Below are positions 35,341 through 47,040 of a stretch of 64,000 nt of DNA, one piece after another. Numbering within the stretch: position 1 is the stretch's first letter; every line of letters begins with the position of its first letter. The translations under genes and the position numbers were made by a program. The DNA is from Artocarpus heterophyllus. Taxonomy: Eukaryota; Streptophyta; Magnoliopsida; Rosales; Moraceae. The notes beneath the pieces were generated by a model, which saw only the letters and a program-made list of their open reading frames with translations, was not told where the DNA came from and did not search any database. The stretch lies in contig CM046348.1 of assembly GCA_025403435.1 (NCBI GenBank), positions 28,786,148-28,850,147 of the forward strand, in the 5' to 3' direction.

Positions 35341-36503
35341 TAGATTCACAACCTAAGATTTCAACGCATTGATTCTTAATCTAAAAAATTAATGTCGAGA
35401 TAGATAAATGTATAGGATTCAAATTATATACATAATTAGGATGATCTCTAGAATCCCTTTTCCCAACACAAATCTACGCATACAGAAAACAAATTTTTTC
35501 ATAAAAATTGACGTGCAAATACAAATCTAAATTGTGGTTAACTTTTTCAATAGATATATTTCACTTAGATTAGCACTTCCGACTACAGAAATCAAAGAGG
35601 CAACAAGATTCACAAGCTAGGGTTTCATCAAATTATTCTGTTCTTGATTGAAACAACATAAAGTGCAAGTTCAATAATATTACACTTATTAAGATGTTAT
35701 ATATTTGTATCCGTATATTATCATTGTACGATGATATAATTTCACCATATCATGACGCCCTTTGATTCTTTGTCTTCGTTCTAGTTTCCAACCCTTAAGT
35801 CTTTGTGGGAAAGAACACCGACATTTGTTCTGGGCAATCATTTTTGTTCCTTTTTCTTCAGGTCATGATAACCAAACAGGCACATATTAAAAAAAAAAAA
35901 ACAAGTTAAAATATTATCAATAGCAATATTGCGCATATATATGACAAAAGATTTTTGCTTATTTTCTTTTTATGTAGACCGAGAGAAACGTTATGTTTGT
36001 AAAGAAGGAGATTTACCACCTTGCCAATGTCCACTGCTTAGCAGGGAAATCGTTAGGAAGATCTTACGAAACCGACACGCCACCTAAGAGACTAGTTGCG
36101 TTTCTCGTTCTGATGTTTTGGGAGGATTTCTCTGCAATAAACTGCAAAACCAAGAGTTTGTAAAGGTTGTTTCGATCTACCAACTAATTGATCCTAATTG
36201 TAGAAATGATCATATAGCAACATAAATAGCATGCTCTTTTCCCAATAATACAGTTTTATTTTATTTTACTTTATATATTTTTTTTTTTGAGAACGTGACA
36301 AGAGTCTTTGATCACACAGGATCTATAAAGAAACAAATTAGTTTGAAAAGTACCGTATCAAGTCGCATTTTCCCACAGTGGACGTCACATTCTTCAGGCA
36401 AAGATCATGATATAGGATCAGCTTCTATTATTTTATTCTCAGCAGTTGTACCTGATCGTGTACCACCATCAACCGGGGAGCATGATTTTAGTTGTTTCAC
36501 CGA
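35341..36503. other. Unassigned segment, partly gene-like in composition
   Basis: From about 35990 to 36500 the base composition is less AT-rich than the surroundings. A 56-codon open frame (35993-36163, +) follows a T-rich stretch ending TATGTAG, like a 3' splice site, and a 72-codon frame lies at 36295-36513 (+). I recognise neither protein. The segment could be a captured exon fragment or unique sequence between repeats. 35341-35980 is AT-rich and holds nothing I can name. Confidence 0.3.
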
Positions 36504-36504
36504 T

Positions 36505-38155
36505 GCCTATTAATTGTTATTGAAAAAACACGTTGCAAAATTTGTCAAATAATCAAAAGAGTGGTGTGTATAATTAGTATACATCACTGCTAAACAAATG
36601 AGGCAAAAAATAATTCCTTAAAAATAATTATAATCATAGTAAGATTGTATAATGATACTTACAGTAACAATTTTCTGGAGGATTTTGAAAATTTGAGAAT
36701 CTTGCACTGTAGCACTACTCGTCTCTACCTTTAGCAAGATATATGAAGTAATCTCCCAACTGGTAATTTTAAACTTTTCTATTTCTCCATCACCTTGGTT
36801 CTACAAGAAACATCCCTTGAACTTTGACATCTTAATCCAAAGAGATGGGCAAAAGAGAGGGCTTTTTTTTTATTATTTTTTTTCTCTTAAGAAGAGCTAG
36901 ATCATGGCTAATGTAGTAATGTAATTGAAGACACGCATATTAGGGTGTGAAGGCATACAAGGACAAGTCTCATATATATAGCGAGGAAAGAGAGGTTCTC
37001 TTCAAAAGTTCATTAAGTTGGCCAGATCTTTCTGTAGTAAAATGAAAATTGTAACATATCGTTTTAGATTTTTTAATTATTTACTTCCCAGATATAGTTG
37101 ATTTTCCCCAACACGTCTTCATTTTTTATTTGGATCACAAATCTTACCTTGAATCTCAATTATCCAATATGTCCAAGAATGTCAAAAGTTTGTATTTAAT
37201 GTTCACTCTAATATTAATATATATTAATCTTTTACCTACTTTGACATTAAGGATTGAAAAATTAGCATTTCTACCGATATTTTTGCGAAAATTTTTGTAT
37301 TTTGGAAATATTGATATGGAAACATGAGTGTCGTATCCCTTCTGTGGAATATCCAGAAACTTTCATGGAATTTATATCTACAGATATCAAAATTTTGATG
37401 TAAATATTGGTTTTCCTAAAACTATTTTATTTAATAATATAATATAGGGAAATTTTGTGGAAATTATTGCAAAAATATTAGCTAAAATATTGGCAAAATA
37501 TCCATGCTTTGTACTTTTTTTAATTTATTTTAAAATATAAAATTCAAGTTTTTTATTTATTTTCTTAATATAGTCTTTTATAAATTTACTTTTCAATATT
37601 ATAGAATTTATGTTTTTTTTATTTACTTTTTATATGTAATCCGTAGCCTTTTGAAATATGATGAATTTTATATAATGGGATGGCTAAATTTACTTTTTAT
37701 ATGTAGTCCGTAGCCTTTTGAAATATGATGAATTTTATATAATGGGATGACTAAATTTATGGGGTAAAAAAATTAAAGAAGAATAGGAGAAGTGGAGAAC
37801 TTGGTATTGTTTCTTACTTCTTAGCAATGAGGTTAAATTATATTTTGCTATACATGAAGAGGCAATAGGTAGGGATCAAGAGATATGCATGGTATGTTTA
37901 GAATTATATAAAAAACTATTCAAACTCCTTGTTTTGGTATCAATATTGTTTAAACTAAAAAGATATTCCAAATACCTTTGAACCTCTTAGAAGCTCTTTG
38001 TGGTGTTGATGTTTTCTTATCTGGTATAAAACTATACATGTAAAATTCTATATTTGGTTAACTTTTAACTATTTTACTCAATTTGAGAATGCATGTTTAT
38101 CATTTATTATATTATGATCAATTTATAGTTCATATTTATCACATACTTAGTGAAT
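36505..38155. mobile_element. Foldback repeat, copy 3: one arm plus core
   Basis: This stretch matches the right arm of copy 1 (about 28194-29560) starting at ATGAGGC (36598-36604). The core just before it (36505-36597) is in the reverse orientation to the cores of copies 1 and 2. Only one arm is present, and it stops at about 38155, short of the outer tandem units, where it joins the middle of the LTR fragment. A 67-bp tandem duplication (37622-37755) is private to this copy. Confidence 0.7.
37622..37755. repeat. 67-bp tandem duplication within foldback copy 3
   Basis: Two nearly identical 67-bp units (37622-37688 and 37689-37755) begin TTTACTTTTTATATGTA. The corresponding places in copies 1 and 2 have one unit. 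Confidence 0.85.
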
Positions 38156-38480
38156 TAAGAAATTAAAAACAAAGAAAAATTTCAGTTAAGAACACAAGTA
38201 GTGGGTAAAGGTAGCAGTGGTTGTACGAACTCTCATACCAGTGGGTAGCCAGAAGTAGCATCTTGCGCCACTATGGATGACCCCAATCTTGTGTTTTTAG
38301 TATATTTGATCCTTTTTTCCTTGTTGAAAAATATTTAAATCAAATTAAATTGTTTGGGTACAGCGTATGCAATGTTATTTTTCTATCAAAATTTATTATT
38401 CTCAACCTAATTTATCAATTCAGAAAAATAAGGTCCATTTAGTAAAGCTCTCACTTGTGTTTTTAGTTAGTAGAAAAAAA
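38156..38480 (-). repeat. Gypsy LTR fragment, minus orientation, shortened
   Basis: It aligns in the same orientation with about 30725-31045 (shared landmarks: CTCTCATACCAGTGGGTA, GCCACTATGGA, AAATTGTTTGGGTA). The 500-bp LTR end present after copy 1 is missing here. Confidence 0.65.
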
Positions 38481-39729
38481 TAAAGACTGTGGCTTTTCAT
38501 AAATGTATTTATAACCATGTTTTTTATAGACTTTAAATCAATAAAAATGGTTTTGAAATTTTTAAAACGTTTTCAAGTCTATTCTAAAAGTGTCTTTGAG
38601 AAGCCTTATTTTGTGATTTTGATAGCAAACTCTTTTAAGGAGCTAAAGTACTAATAGATCATCCAAACACTTAAAGCAGTTTTTGAATCTAAAAAGTCAA
38701 AAGCAATTGTTTGAAAAGCCTTGCCAAATAGGGCCTAATACATATGGCTATTAAGAAGATCTATGTTACTAGGGAGATTTTTAATACAATATATTTTTTG
38801 AGGAATTTAACGCAATCTTGTAAAATGCAAGGGCAGTCTTTATTATTATCCTTATAAAAATAACGTCCGGTACTTTTTTTTTTTTTGGGTGTGGTTGAAG
38901 TTGAAAAACTACAAAACATATATTAGTATTATTATCATTGGTATTGTTATTACTATTTAAAAAATTTCAGGAAATAGTATTAAAAAAGGGTAAATAGTAT
39001 GTTTTAAAACATTTGAAGTAGTGTTTAGTATATACATGGTGTAAATATTTTATTTATACTTACAGTTAAATTACACGGTAAATATTTTATTTATTTTAAA
39101 TATTTTGAAAAATGTTATTTATTTTTAAAAAGTTTCAATTAAATAATAATTGACACTCTCTCTTGTTGGAGGTGCAAGTAATTTAATAAACTCTGCATCC
39201 GAAGTGTAAGATTATTTTTAGGCTAGGTGCAGAATTATTATTAGGTATTCCTGCAATGAGTATATTCTGTTTAATAGTAGCTTGTTTGTTGTTTTATGTT
39301 TCATGTTCTATTTTTTCTGGTTTTCTTTATTTTTTTGTAAGAGTCCTGTTCAACCATTACATGACGTGTTAATTTTTTCCCACTTTAAAAACAGCATGCT
39401 GCTTCCATAAAATAAAGGTTTCTGAGTTTTGTTTAAAACTAACATGTCGTTTATTAATTCTAAAACACGTCCCTTATAATTATATAGCTATTAGTTAAAT
39501 CTTTTGTTAATTACTATAGATTGATAGTAGCCTTTCTTAAAACCCACACCCACCATGAGTTAGTTTCCCTACTACTCATATAAAATTCAGTAACCACCAT
39601 GTAGTGATTCACTTCGAATTGAGCATAAAAAATTCAAATTGTTCTAAAAGTACAGGTTTATAGTGTACTTTTTACACTGAAACTCATTATTTTGTAAGTC
39701 GTAAGGTTTTAACCCATGAGATTAAATAA

Positions 39730-41590
39730 AAATACTCGTGCTGTTATAAGCTCTTCTTATGTTATCCTATTCATTTTACATACATCATCTTGGTTTTTTC
39801 AACCAAACACAATTCATAATAAGTTACTTTTATCTACCATATTTACAAGATTATCACCCCTTTGCAGCCTACAGTAACATCTTTCTTTTTGCGATCTATT
39901 TTTTCGTTTGTTGATGAGAATTTAATGTACTTATTTATGAGTGACTCGTTAAAAAAAGAAAACCAATTTTGAAAGAAACATGTCCCACAATCTAACCAAT
40001 TTTGAAAGAAACATGTCCCACAATCTTGCAACCATGGAAAAATAATAATAAAGACGATCTATTATTTTTCTTATTTTTTCTTTGGATTTTTTATTTAGTT
40101 ACCTATGGGCGGTGTTGAAGGGGTTTATTTCTTGGGCGGTGGTTGCTTGGTAGAAACTGAATAAGACTACTCATTATTTAGCTACTTATACTCTTTATAT
40201 AGATAATGAACTTATTTAGTGGGAGAATCCCCTGCTATAGAAACTTTTATTGTTTTAGACACATTTTGTTGTAATAAGAGTTTCCATTTTCTCAAAAAAA
40301 AAAAAAAAAAGTATTGAATATTTGATTCATGAAGTGGACGTGTGCTAAAAATTGCAGTACTATAGACATGTTGAATCAAACACGCTGCTTCAATCAGCTA
40401 TGGAGGTTGTCAACTTTTTGCTCTATGAACACGATCCTTACAAACAAAAGAGGGCATAAAACAAGACTACTACAATGGTGACGGTGAGTAAGGCATCTAG
40501 AAGAAATCCTATAACATAAAGAGAATATCAAGTGTTCTTAATTTGGCCCAAGCCGGTTATTGCCATGTCAGAAGTTATGTTGCTATCTCAGCCACCTAAT
40601 CAGCGTAGGTATTTAACAGGTGTATCTGTTGTTGGACTTCGCTAGAGCCAATCAGAGAAGAGAATTATAGTGTTTGGAACATCAATTCCGACTCATTAGT
40701 TATGGCAGGAAACAATATAAAGATTTCAGCAATTTTTTTAAAAAGTAAAAAATTGTTACAGTATAAAGAGCTTATATGCTATATTTCTTAAACTTCAAAT
40801 GTATGTTCTAATTAATTCTCCAAACGGAAGCTTAATTTCAAAGTTATTATCACTTTGTAAACGTATACATATTTATTAATTAATCAGTTCTAGAGTGTAT
40901 TAACTGAGTGTATTGGGTATAATTGGGTATTGGGAGTGAGGTTTTCAGAGAAATAGAGTTGAGAATTGAGATTCCGAAGAGATTCAATAACTATAAAACT
41001 GAGGCTAAAGATCAATATGATTTGAGAGGGTATACTCTGAACTTGAGATGATGGATTGCATTGAATTGCTAGATCGACTAGGGTGAATGTAGGATTCTTT
41101 ATTGGAATATGAACCACGATGAATTTTAGTATCGCCTTCTGAGTTCTTTTATGATTTCCTGTTATGTGTTCAATCTAAGCCATGAGATTTTTGTGCAAGA
41201 GAAAGTTGAATATTCACTAGTTTGTGGTGTTGATACTGGTTGTGAATGTTATTCAGTTCCAAGAATCAACAAATATTATGCCGTGATTACAAAAAAATGT
41301 GTTTATTCATCTCAAAATATCAATTATTTTTATTTTCTTAAGTTGCGATACACTTAAACATACGATAAAAGATAAGTTTGAACAGATCACATTTATTAAA
41401 AAATTCTTAATGTAAGGTATGTAGTTACGATGGCAATTTTGCCCTTAAACTCTCATTTATGTGCAGTGATTCTCTTGGAATTGGGCATGTAAACTTGAAA
41501 TTATTCCAAAAGTACGGGTTGTAAAACGGGTCACAAATTAACTCATGGTGGGTTTGGCTTTTAAAAAGCGCTACTATCGATCTATAATAA
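39730..41590 (+). repeat. Interspersed repeat Y-core, plus-orientation copy
   Basis: This is the centre of the palindrome at 38715-42455 together with the inner end of its right arm (41570-41590). Its inverted copy is at 33505-35340. An A-rich stretch (40295-40310) and a partly open frame around 40363-40530 correspond to features of the other copy. No recognisable protein domain. Confidence 0.65.
39961..40026. repeat. 33-bp tandem duplication
   Basis: Two identical 33-bp units (39961-39993, 39994-40026) begin AACCAATTTTGAAAGAAACA. They create a repeated peptide in a minus-strand open frame that I regard as spurious. Confidence 0.9.
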
Positions 41591-42341
41591 TTGACAAAAG
41601 ATTTAGCTAAGGGCTATACTATTATCTAGCTAAAATTGAAAAAGGGCTAGACGACGTGTTGTGGATTTAATAAACGACATGTTAGTTTTAAACAAAACTC
41701 AGCAAACTTTTATTCTATGGAAGCAGCATGTTGTTTTCAGAGTGGGAAAAAAATTAACACGCCGTTTAGTGGTTGAACAAAACTCAGACATAAAATAAAG
41801 AAAACCATAAATAATAAAATATAAAACATAAAAGATAAAACAACAAACAACAAACAAGCCACTACTAAAAAAAAATATGTACTCATTGCAGAAATAATCA
41901 AATAATAATTTTGCACCTATCCTAATAATAATTTTACACCTCGGATGTGGAGTTTATTGAATTACTTACGCCTCTAACAAGAGGAAAAGAGATATATTAT
42001 TTAATTAAAACTTCTTATATATAAATAACATGTTTTAAAATATTTCAGATAAATAACATATTATAGTATAACGTAAATATGAGGTAATTATTTACATCAT
42101 ATATATGCTATGTATGTACTTCAGATGTTTTAAAACATACTATTTATATTTTTTTAAATACTATTTTCTGAAATTTTTCTAATAGCAATAACAATGCCAA
42201 TGATAATAAAACTAATCTATGTTTTGTTGTTTTTCAACTTCAACTGACACAAAAAAGAAGAAGAAGCAGTAATTGCCGTTATTTTCATAAGGATAATAAC
42301 AAAGACTTCTCTTGCATTTTATAGTATTGCGTTAAATTCCT

Positions 42342-42342
<1 letters not shown>

Positions 42343-42381
<39 letters not shown>
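42343..42381. repeat. (TA)n microsatellite
   Basis: A run of alternating A and T of nearly 40 bases in the right arm of the Y palindrome. The left arm has only a short AATATATT at that place, so the run expanded after duplication. Confidence 0.9.
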
Positions 42382-42385
<4 letters not shown>

Positions 42386-42459
42386 GTATCATTAAAAATC
42401 TCCGTAGTAACAGAGATCTTTTGAATAGCCTTGTGTATTATGGCCTATTTGGCTAGACT

Positions 42460-43019
42460 ACTTGTGTTCTTAATTGAAATTGTTCTTTGTTTTTAATTTG
42501 TTTAATCGCTAAGTGGGGTTTTCCTGCTTTTACTTAAAACCCCCTAAGAGGATCCGAGTATGCTACGGAGTTGAGCGTTGTTTGATGCAACTTGAAGAGT
42601 TCGTGGGCTGGTTCATGTTTATTATAGGTTATTTTTATTTTCTTATTCAAGATATGTAACAATTTAATTATTCTCATCCAGTTTATTTTAACTCCTGTTA
42701 GACTGTGGTTCAGTGTTTATTATTGTTATTTCTATATTTTAATTATGTGTGTCAAGACTGTGAGGTTTGAGGGTCTTAGACTATTCCATAACGGTACTTT
42801 GAGTTTTATTTGATGTTGTTTGGTATATACTTTTCTAAGCTTTTATCTATTAATTTTCTTGAAATTTATTTTAATTATCCTCTTATTATTTAACTTTAAA
42901 TTTTTCCTTGAATTTTATGTAAAAATAAAATATAATAATTTTTTTCATTAAAATTAATTTTCAATTTAACTATTTTGATTAAACTACCACATTACCAACC
43001 CTGGTGTTAGGGTGTGATA
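42460..43019 (+). repeat. Gypsy LTR end fragment, plus orientation
   Basis: It is the reverse complement of about 30200-30745, including CGCTAAGTGGGGTTTTCCTG and an LTR-like end ...GTTAGGGTGTGATA. It abuts foldback copy 2 at the same point at which the LTR pieces abut copy 1. Confidence 0.6.
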
Positions 43020-43985
43020 AAACTATATTGCACCGTCAACTTATAAGAAGACGCCAAGTAAATTACTATAGATTAGTGATAGAATCGACAAAATTGGAAG
43101 AAGATCTATAGTCGTTATTATTATTAGAATCAAATAAAAAAAGACTAACACATTGTTATAAAGTAGATAAAAAGGTAAACTTTTATCCTATTTGGATTTT
43201 TTCTATAAAGTATAAATTTAATGACAACCATATTAATGCTTCGCTAACCCTATTTTGGGGCATAACAAAACTATATTGCATGGTCAATTGATAAGAAGAC
43301 GCAAAGTAAATTACTAGAGATTAGTGATTGCATTGATAAAATTGGAAGAAGATCAATTATAAATATTATTGTTAGAATTAAATCAGAAAAGATTAACGCA
43401 ATGTTATAGAGGAGAATAAGGCAAATTTTTTTAGTATTTGGATTTTTTATATAAGATATAAATTTAATCAGAACCATATTTAAGTCTTCAAAAAAAAAAA
43501 AAAAAAGAGAAGCTGGTTTAGATTTAATTATAAAATTTTCTTTATCAAGTGACAAGGAAAGTATTATATATACATGAAAAAAATATTAATATCTATAGAA
43601 ATATCGGTATTAAATTTTATAGAAAAATTGACAGATACATTGATATCGTTGGAAATTGATGTAAAATACAGAAAGTCATCTTAAAATACTTTATTTTTAA
43701 ATGAGACCATAAGAAACTCTAAAATTAATTATTCATAATTTAGATGAAACTCTTAACCAAAATACTCCGTATGTGATGAATATGAATTGTAACAACTGAT
43801 CATAACATGATAAATGATAAACATACAATCTCAAATTGAGTAAAATAGTATTTTATATGCATAGTTTTATACAAGATAAGAAAACATTAATACCATAAAG
43901 AGCTTTTTGGAGGTTCAAAGGTATTTAGAATACCTTCTTAGTTTAAACAGTATTGATATTAAGACACAGAGTTTGAATAGTTTCT

Positions 43986-44010
43986 TATATATATATATAT
44001 ATATATATAT
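43986..44010. repeat. (AT)n microsatellite at SINE edge
   Basis: An alternating AT run adjoins the SINE's 3' end. It may have grown from the target sequence or from the SINE tail. Confidence 0.85.
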
Positions 44011-44138
44011 ACAAGGGGAAGGAGGAAGGGGAGAGTAATACCACCATTATTGAGTAGGGTTCAGCGTGACTCGAACCCACAACCTATGGTTGGGGTGGAG
44101 GGACTTACCATCAACTAGGTTGTCCTCACTCGTTGTTT
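44011..44138 (-). mobile_element. tRNA-derived SINE
   Basis: On the minus strand an A-box-like ACCTAGTTGATGG (plus 44108-44120) is followed about 31 bp later by a B-box GGTTCGAGTCA (plus 44067-44077). This is the internal Pol III promoter arrangement of tRNA-derived SINEs. The body then runs about 60 bp to the AT tract. The flanks TTTCTTATATA and TTTTTTATATA look like a target duplication. The matching places in foldback copies 1 and 3 lack the insert. It is not a tRNA gene because it has no acceptor or anticodon stem. Confidence 0.65.
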
Positions 44139-46072
44139 TTTATATAATTCTAAACATGCCATGAATATTTCTTAACCACTATCCATTACCTCTCCACATA
44201 TAGCAAATTGTGATTTAACCTAATTGCTAAGAGATAAGAAACAATACCAAGTTTTCAACTTCTAAGGTTCTTCTTTAGTTTTATTACCACACAAATTTAC
44301 TCATCTCATTATATAAAGTTCATCTTAATTCAAAAGACTACAAACTAGAATAAAAAAGTGAAGAAAAAACAAGAATTTTGCAACATTGAAAAGTTAATTC
44401 ATGAAAGACTACACTAAAAAAGTAAATAAAAAGATATTAATTTTGCATTTTAAAAGTAAATTAAAAAAAAGTATAAAGCATGGATATTTTGGCGATATTT
44501 TAGCAAAATTTTTTGATATTTTATCATTTACTGCTACAGTTTTGTGGATATGAATATTTTCTATTGATATCCAAAAATAATTCCCTAGAAATTTCAAGAT
44601 AATCTTTGAAAATGATACGACGTCCTTTTTCTATACCAGTACTTCTAAAATATAGAAATTTCCATGAAAATATTTGTGCAAATGTCAATTTCTCAACCCT
44701 TGGTATCAAGTAGGTAAAAGATTAGTATATTAACATTAGAGTGAACCATAAATACAAACTTTTTACATTTTTAGACATATTAGATAATTGAGAATCAAAG
44801 TAAGAATTGTGATGCAAATAAAATAGAAAGGTGTATTGGGGAAAATCAACTATATCTGGGAACTAAATAATTACGAAATTCTAAAATGATAGAAAAGTAT
44901 GTGGCTAACTTATCGAACTTTTGAAGAGAACCTCAGAGAACCTCTCTTCCCTCACTATATATATAAGACTTGTCCTCGTATGTCTTCACACGTTTGTACT
45001 ATCTTCAATTACATAACTACATGAGCCATGATTTAGCTTCTACAAAAATAAAAAAAGATAAAAAAAAAATCACTCTTTTAGCTATCTCTTTGGATTAAGA
45101 TGTCCGGGTTGAAGGGACATTTCTTGTAGAACCAAAGTGATAGTGAGATAAAACATTTTAGAATTACCAGTTGGGAGATTATTCCGTATGTCTTGCTAAA
45201 ATTGGAGACTAATAATTCGACAAAGCAAGAATCTCAAATATTCAAAATCTACAAGAAGATTGTTACTGTAAGTATCATTATCAAATCTTACTTTGACTAT
45301 AATTATTTTTAAGGGTTAGTTTTTTTGCCTCATTTTTTAAAATATTTAGCAGTGCTGTATACTAATTACACAAACCACTATTTTAATTGCTTGAGAAAAA
45401 TTTTGTTATCTATTTTTTCAATAACAACTAATAGGGCGTGCATGTCTATTACACTACTAAATATATTATAAAATAAGGCAAAAAATAAATCCTTAAAAAT
45501 AATTATAGTCAAAGTAAGATTTGATAATGATACTTGCAATAACAATTTTCTTCAGGACTTTGAATATTTGAGATTCTTGCTCTGTAGAACTACTAGTCTT
45601 CACTTTTAATAAGACATACGAAATAATCTCCCAACTGGTAATTTTAAAATTTTCTATCTCACCACCCCTTTTGTTCTGTGACAAATGTCCCTTGAACCCT
45701 AACATCTTAATCCAAAGAGATAGGTAAAAGAGAGGGTTTTTTTTTTTTAGAGGCTAGATCATGGCTAATGTAGTAATGTAATTAAAGACGAGTACAAAGG
45801 TGTAAAGGCATAGAAGGACCAGTCACATATATGTATTTAGTGGGGGAAGAGAGGTTCTCTTTAAAAATTCATTAAGATAGCCTGATACTTTTCTATCATT
45901 TTATATTTTTTAAATTATTTAATTCTCAGATATAGTTGATTTTCCTAAACACACCTTCCTTGTTTATTTGCATCACAAATCTTACCTCGATTCTCAAGGA
46001 TCCAATATGTCCAAAAATGTCAAAAGTTTGCATTTAATGTTCACTCTAATATTAATATATCAATCATTTACC

Positions 46073-46495
46073 TGAACGTTTTTTTTACCAAATAAAGGGA
46101 ATTTCGTCAGTTTTCTAACTGATAAAACTGACGTGGTTAATATTAAGAGTTTTATTTGAATTTATATTAGAATTTAAATTCATCAATACTCTATGGTAAC
46201 TGCCTTTGGCTGCAATAAACATCCTTGATGGTAGAATGTCTATATAAGAAAAAGAATGGCAGGGTCCCCATCCTTAACAATTCTTATAGAAATACACCAT
46301 CTATATTGAATTGTTAAAGCTGTAGAAGAACCCAAATTCCACCAGATATACACCCACAGTAGACCAAAGAAGAAGAACAATGGTTGGAGGTTAGTTATTT
46401 TTAATTCCGCTATGTTATGTGCAATCAAGTTTATGCATGTTATTTTGATTTTTTATTTATGTTTTAGCATATTAAGGATTGTATTATAGCTATCA
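46073..46495 (+). repeat. 5' LTR of older copia element (423 bp)
   Basis: It starts TGAACGTTTTTTTTACC and ends ...TTATAGCTATCA, matching 62046-62466 with scattered differences. TSD TTACC precedes it. It includes a TATA-like CTATATAAGAAAAAG at about 46241-46255. Confidence 0.9.
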
Positions 46496-46497
46496 TA

Positions 46498-46510
46498 TGG
46501 CATCAGAGCC
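46498..46510 (+). promoter_or_regulatory. Primer-binding site of the older copia element
   Basis: TGGCATCAGAGCC, two bases after the LTR, is a one-base variant of the iMet primer site TGGTATCAGAGCC. Confidence 0.85.
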
Positions 46511-46783
46511 AGATTAGACCTCTGCCTTGCATGGAGAAATCTGGAAAAATACACTGTGTTTGAAAAGTTTCATTGAAAATTTTTAAGTTTTTGGGTTTTT
46601 GAATTTAGCATTTTTTAATTGAAACTAATATTAGAAATCATTAAGATATTCGATTTCTAAGATTTTTGCAATTAAAAACGTCAAAACAGTGTCCAGATGG
46701 TGGAAAACGACTGGGTCTAAAACTAGGTCAAAATTTGGGTCAACTGGGTTGTTTTGACCCATTTAGAGGTTGAAGACGACATG

Positions 46784-47040
46784 AAAATGACATGTCATTT
46801 TTGGCTAAGAAGGGCACGTTTTGACAGCTAAAAATGACACGTCGTTTTTAGGTATTGAGACCGAAAATGACATGTCGTTTTAGCCAGAGAAATAGTGTTT
46901 TCAGCATAAAGAAATGACATGTCGTTTCAGACCATAAGGACTAAAACGACATGTCGTTTGGACCAATGGGAGGCTACATTTTAGTTAATGAAATGACACG
47001 TCATTTTTTGGGCTTAATGCCCAAAACAACATGTCGTTTT
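46784..47040. repeat. 80-bp tandem array with seven AAACGAC-AT-GTCGTTT palindromes
   Basis: The palindrome AAAATGACATGTCATTTT or AAAACGACATGTCGTTTT starts at 46784, 46831, 46864, 46911, 46943, 46990 and 47023. Spacing alternates 47, 33, 47, 32, 47, 33 bp, so the real unit is about 80 bp with two palindromes each, a little over three units. The differences between copies are mostly CG against TG or CA. The array sits in the untranslated leader, about 270 bp after the primer site and 940 bp before gag. Confidence 0.92.

Larger units (their letters stand above)
38715..42455. repeat. Palindromic repeat Y: 0.9 kb inverted arms around a 2 kb centre
   Basis: The left arm (about 38715-39600) and right arm (about 41570-42455) are reverse complements with a symmetry point near 40585. 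Landmarks: GCCAAATAGGGCCTAATA (38727-38744) against TATTATGGCCTATTTGGC (about 42435-42452), and AACATGTCGTTTATTAA (39441-39457) against TTAATAAACGACATGTT (about 41667-41684). The right arm carries a longer (TA)n run (42343-42381). The terminal GCCAAATAGGGCC phrase resembles ends of some plant hAT-like non-autonomous elements, but no TSD or coding capacity confirms that. Confidence 0.75.
43020..46072. mobile_element. Foldback repeat, copy 2, left arm, core and start of right arm
   Basis: The left arm (43020 to about 45330) starts with the same two tandem units of about 245 bp seen in copy 1. The core around 45403 is in the same orientation as in copy 1. The right arm begins at about 45473 and is cut at 46072 by a copia element; it resumes at 62472. 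The target TTACC (46068-46072) corresponds to an uninterrupted site at 28779-28783 in copy 1. A SINE interrupts the left arm near 44011-44138. Confidence 0.75.

Noticed and set aside
44067..44120. tRNA gene
   Set aside because: Only A- and B-box-like promoter parts are present; no acceptor stem or anticodon arm. It fits a SINE.
46784..47040. Regularly spaced palindromes looking like a CRISPR array
   Set aside because: Spacers are related to each other as an 80-bp tandem repeat, spacing alternates, and the context is a plant retrotransposon leader.
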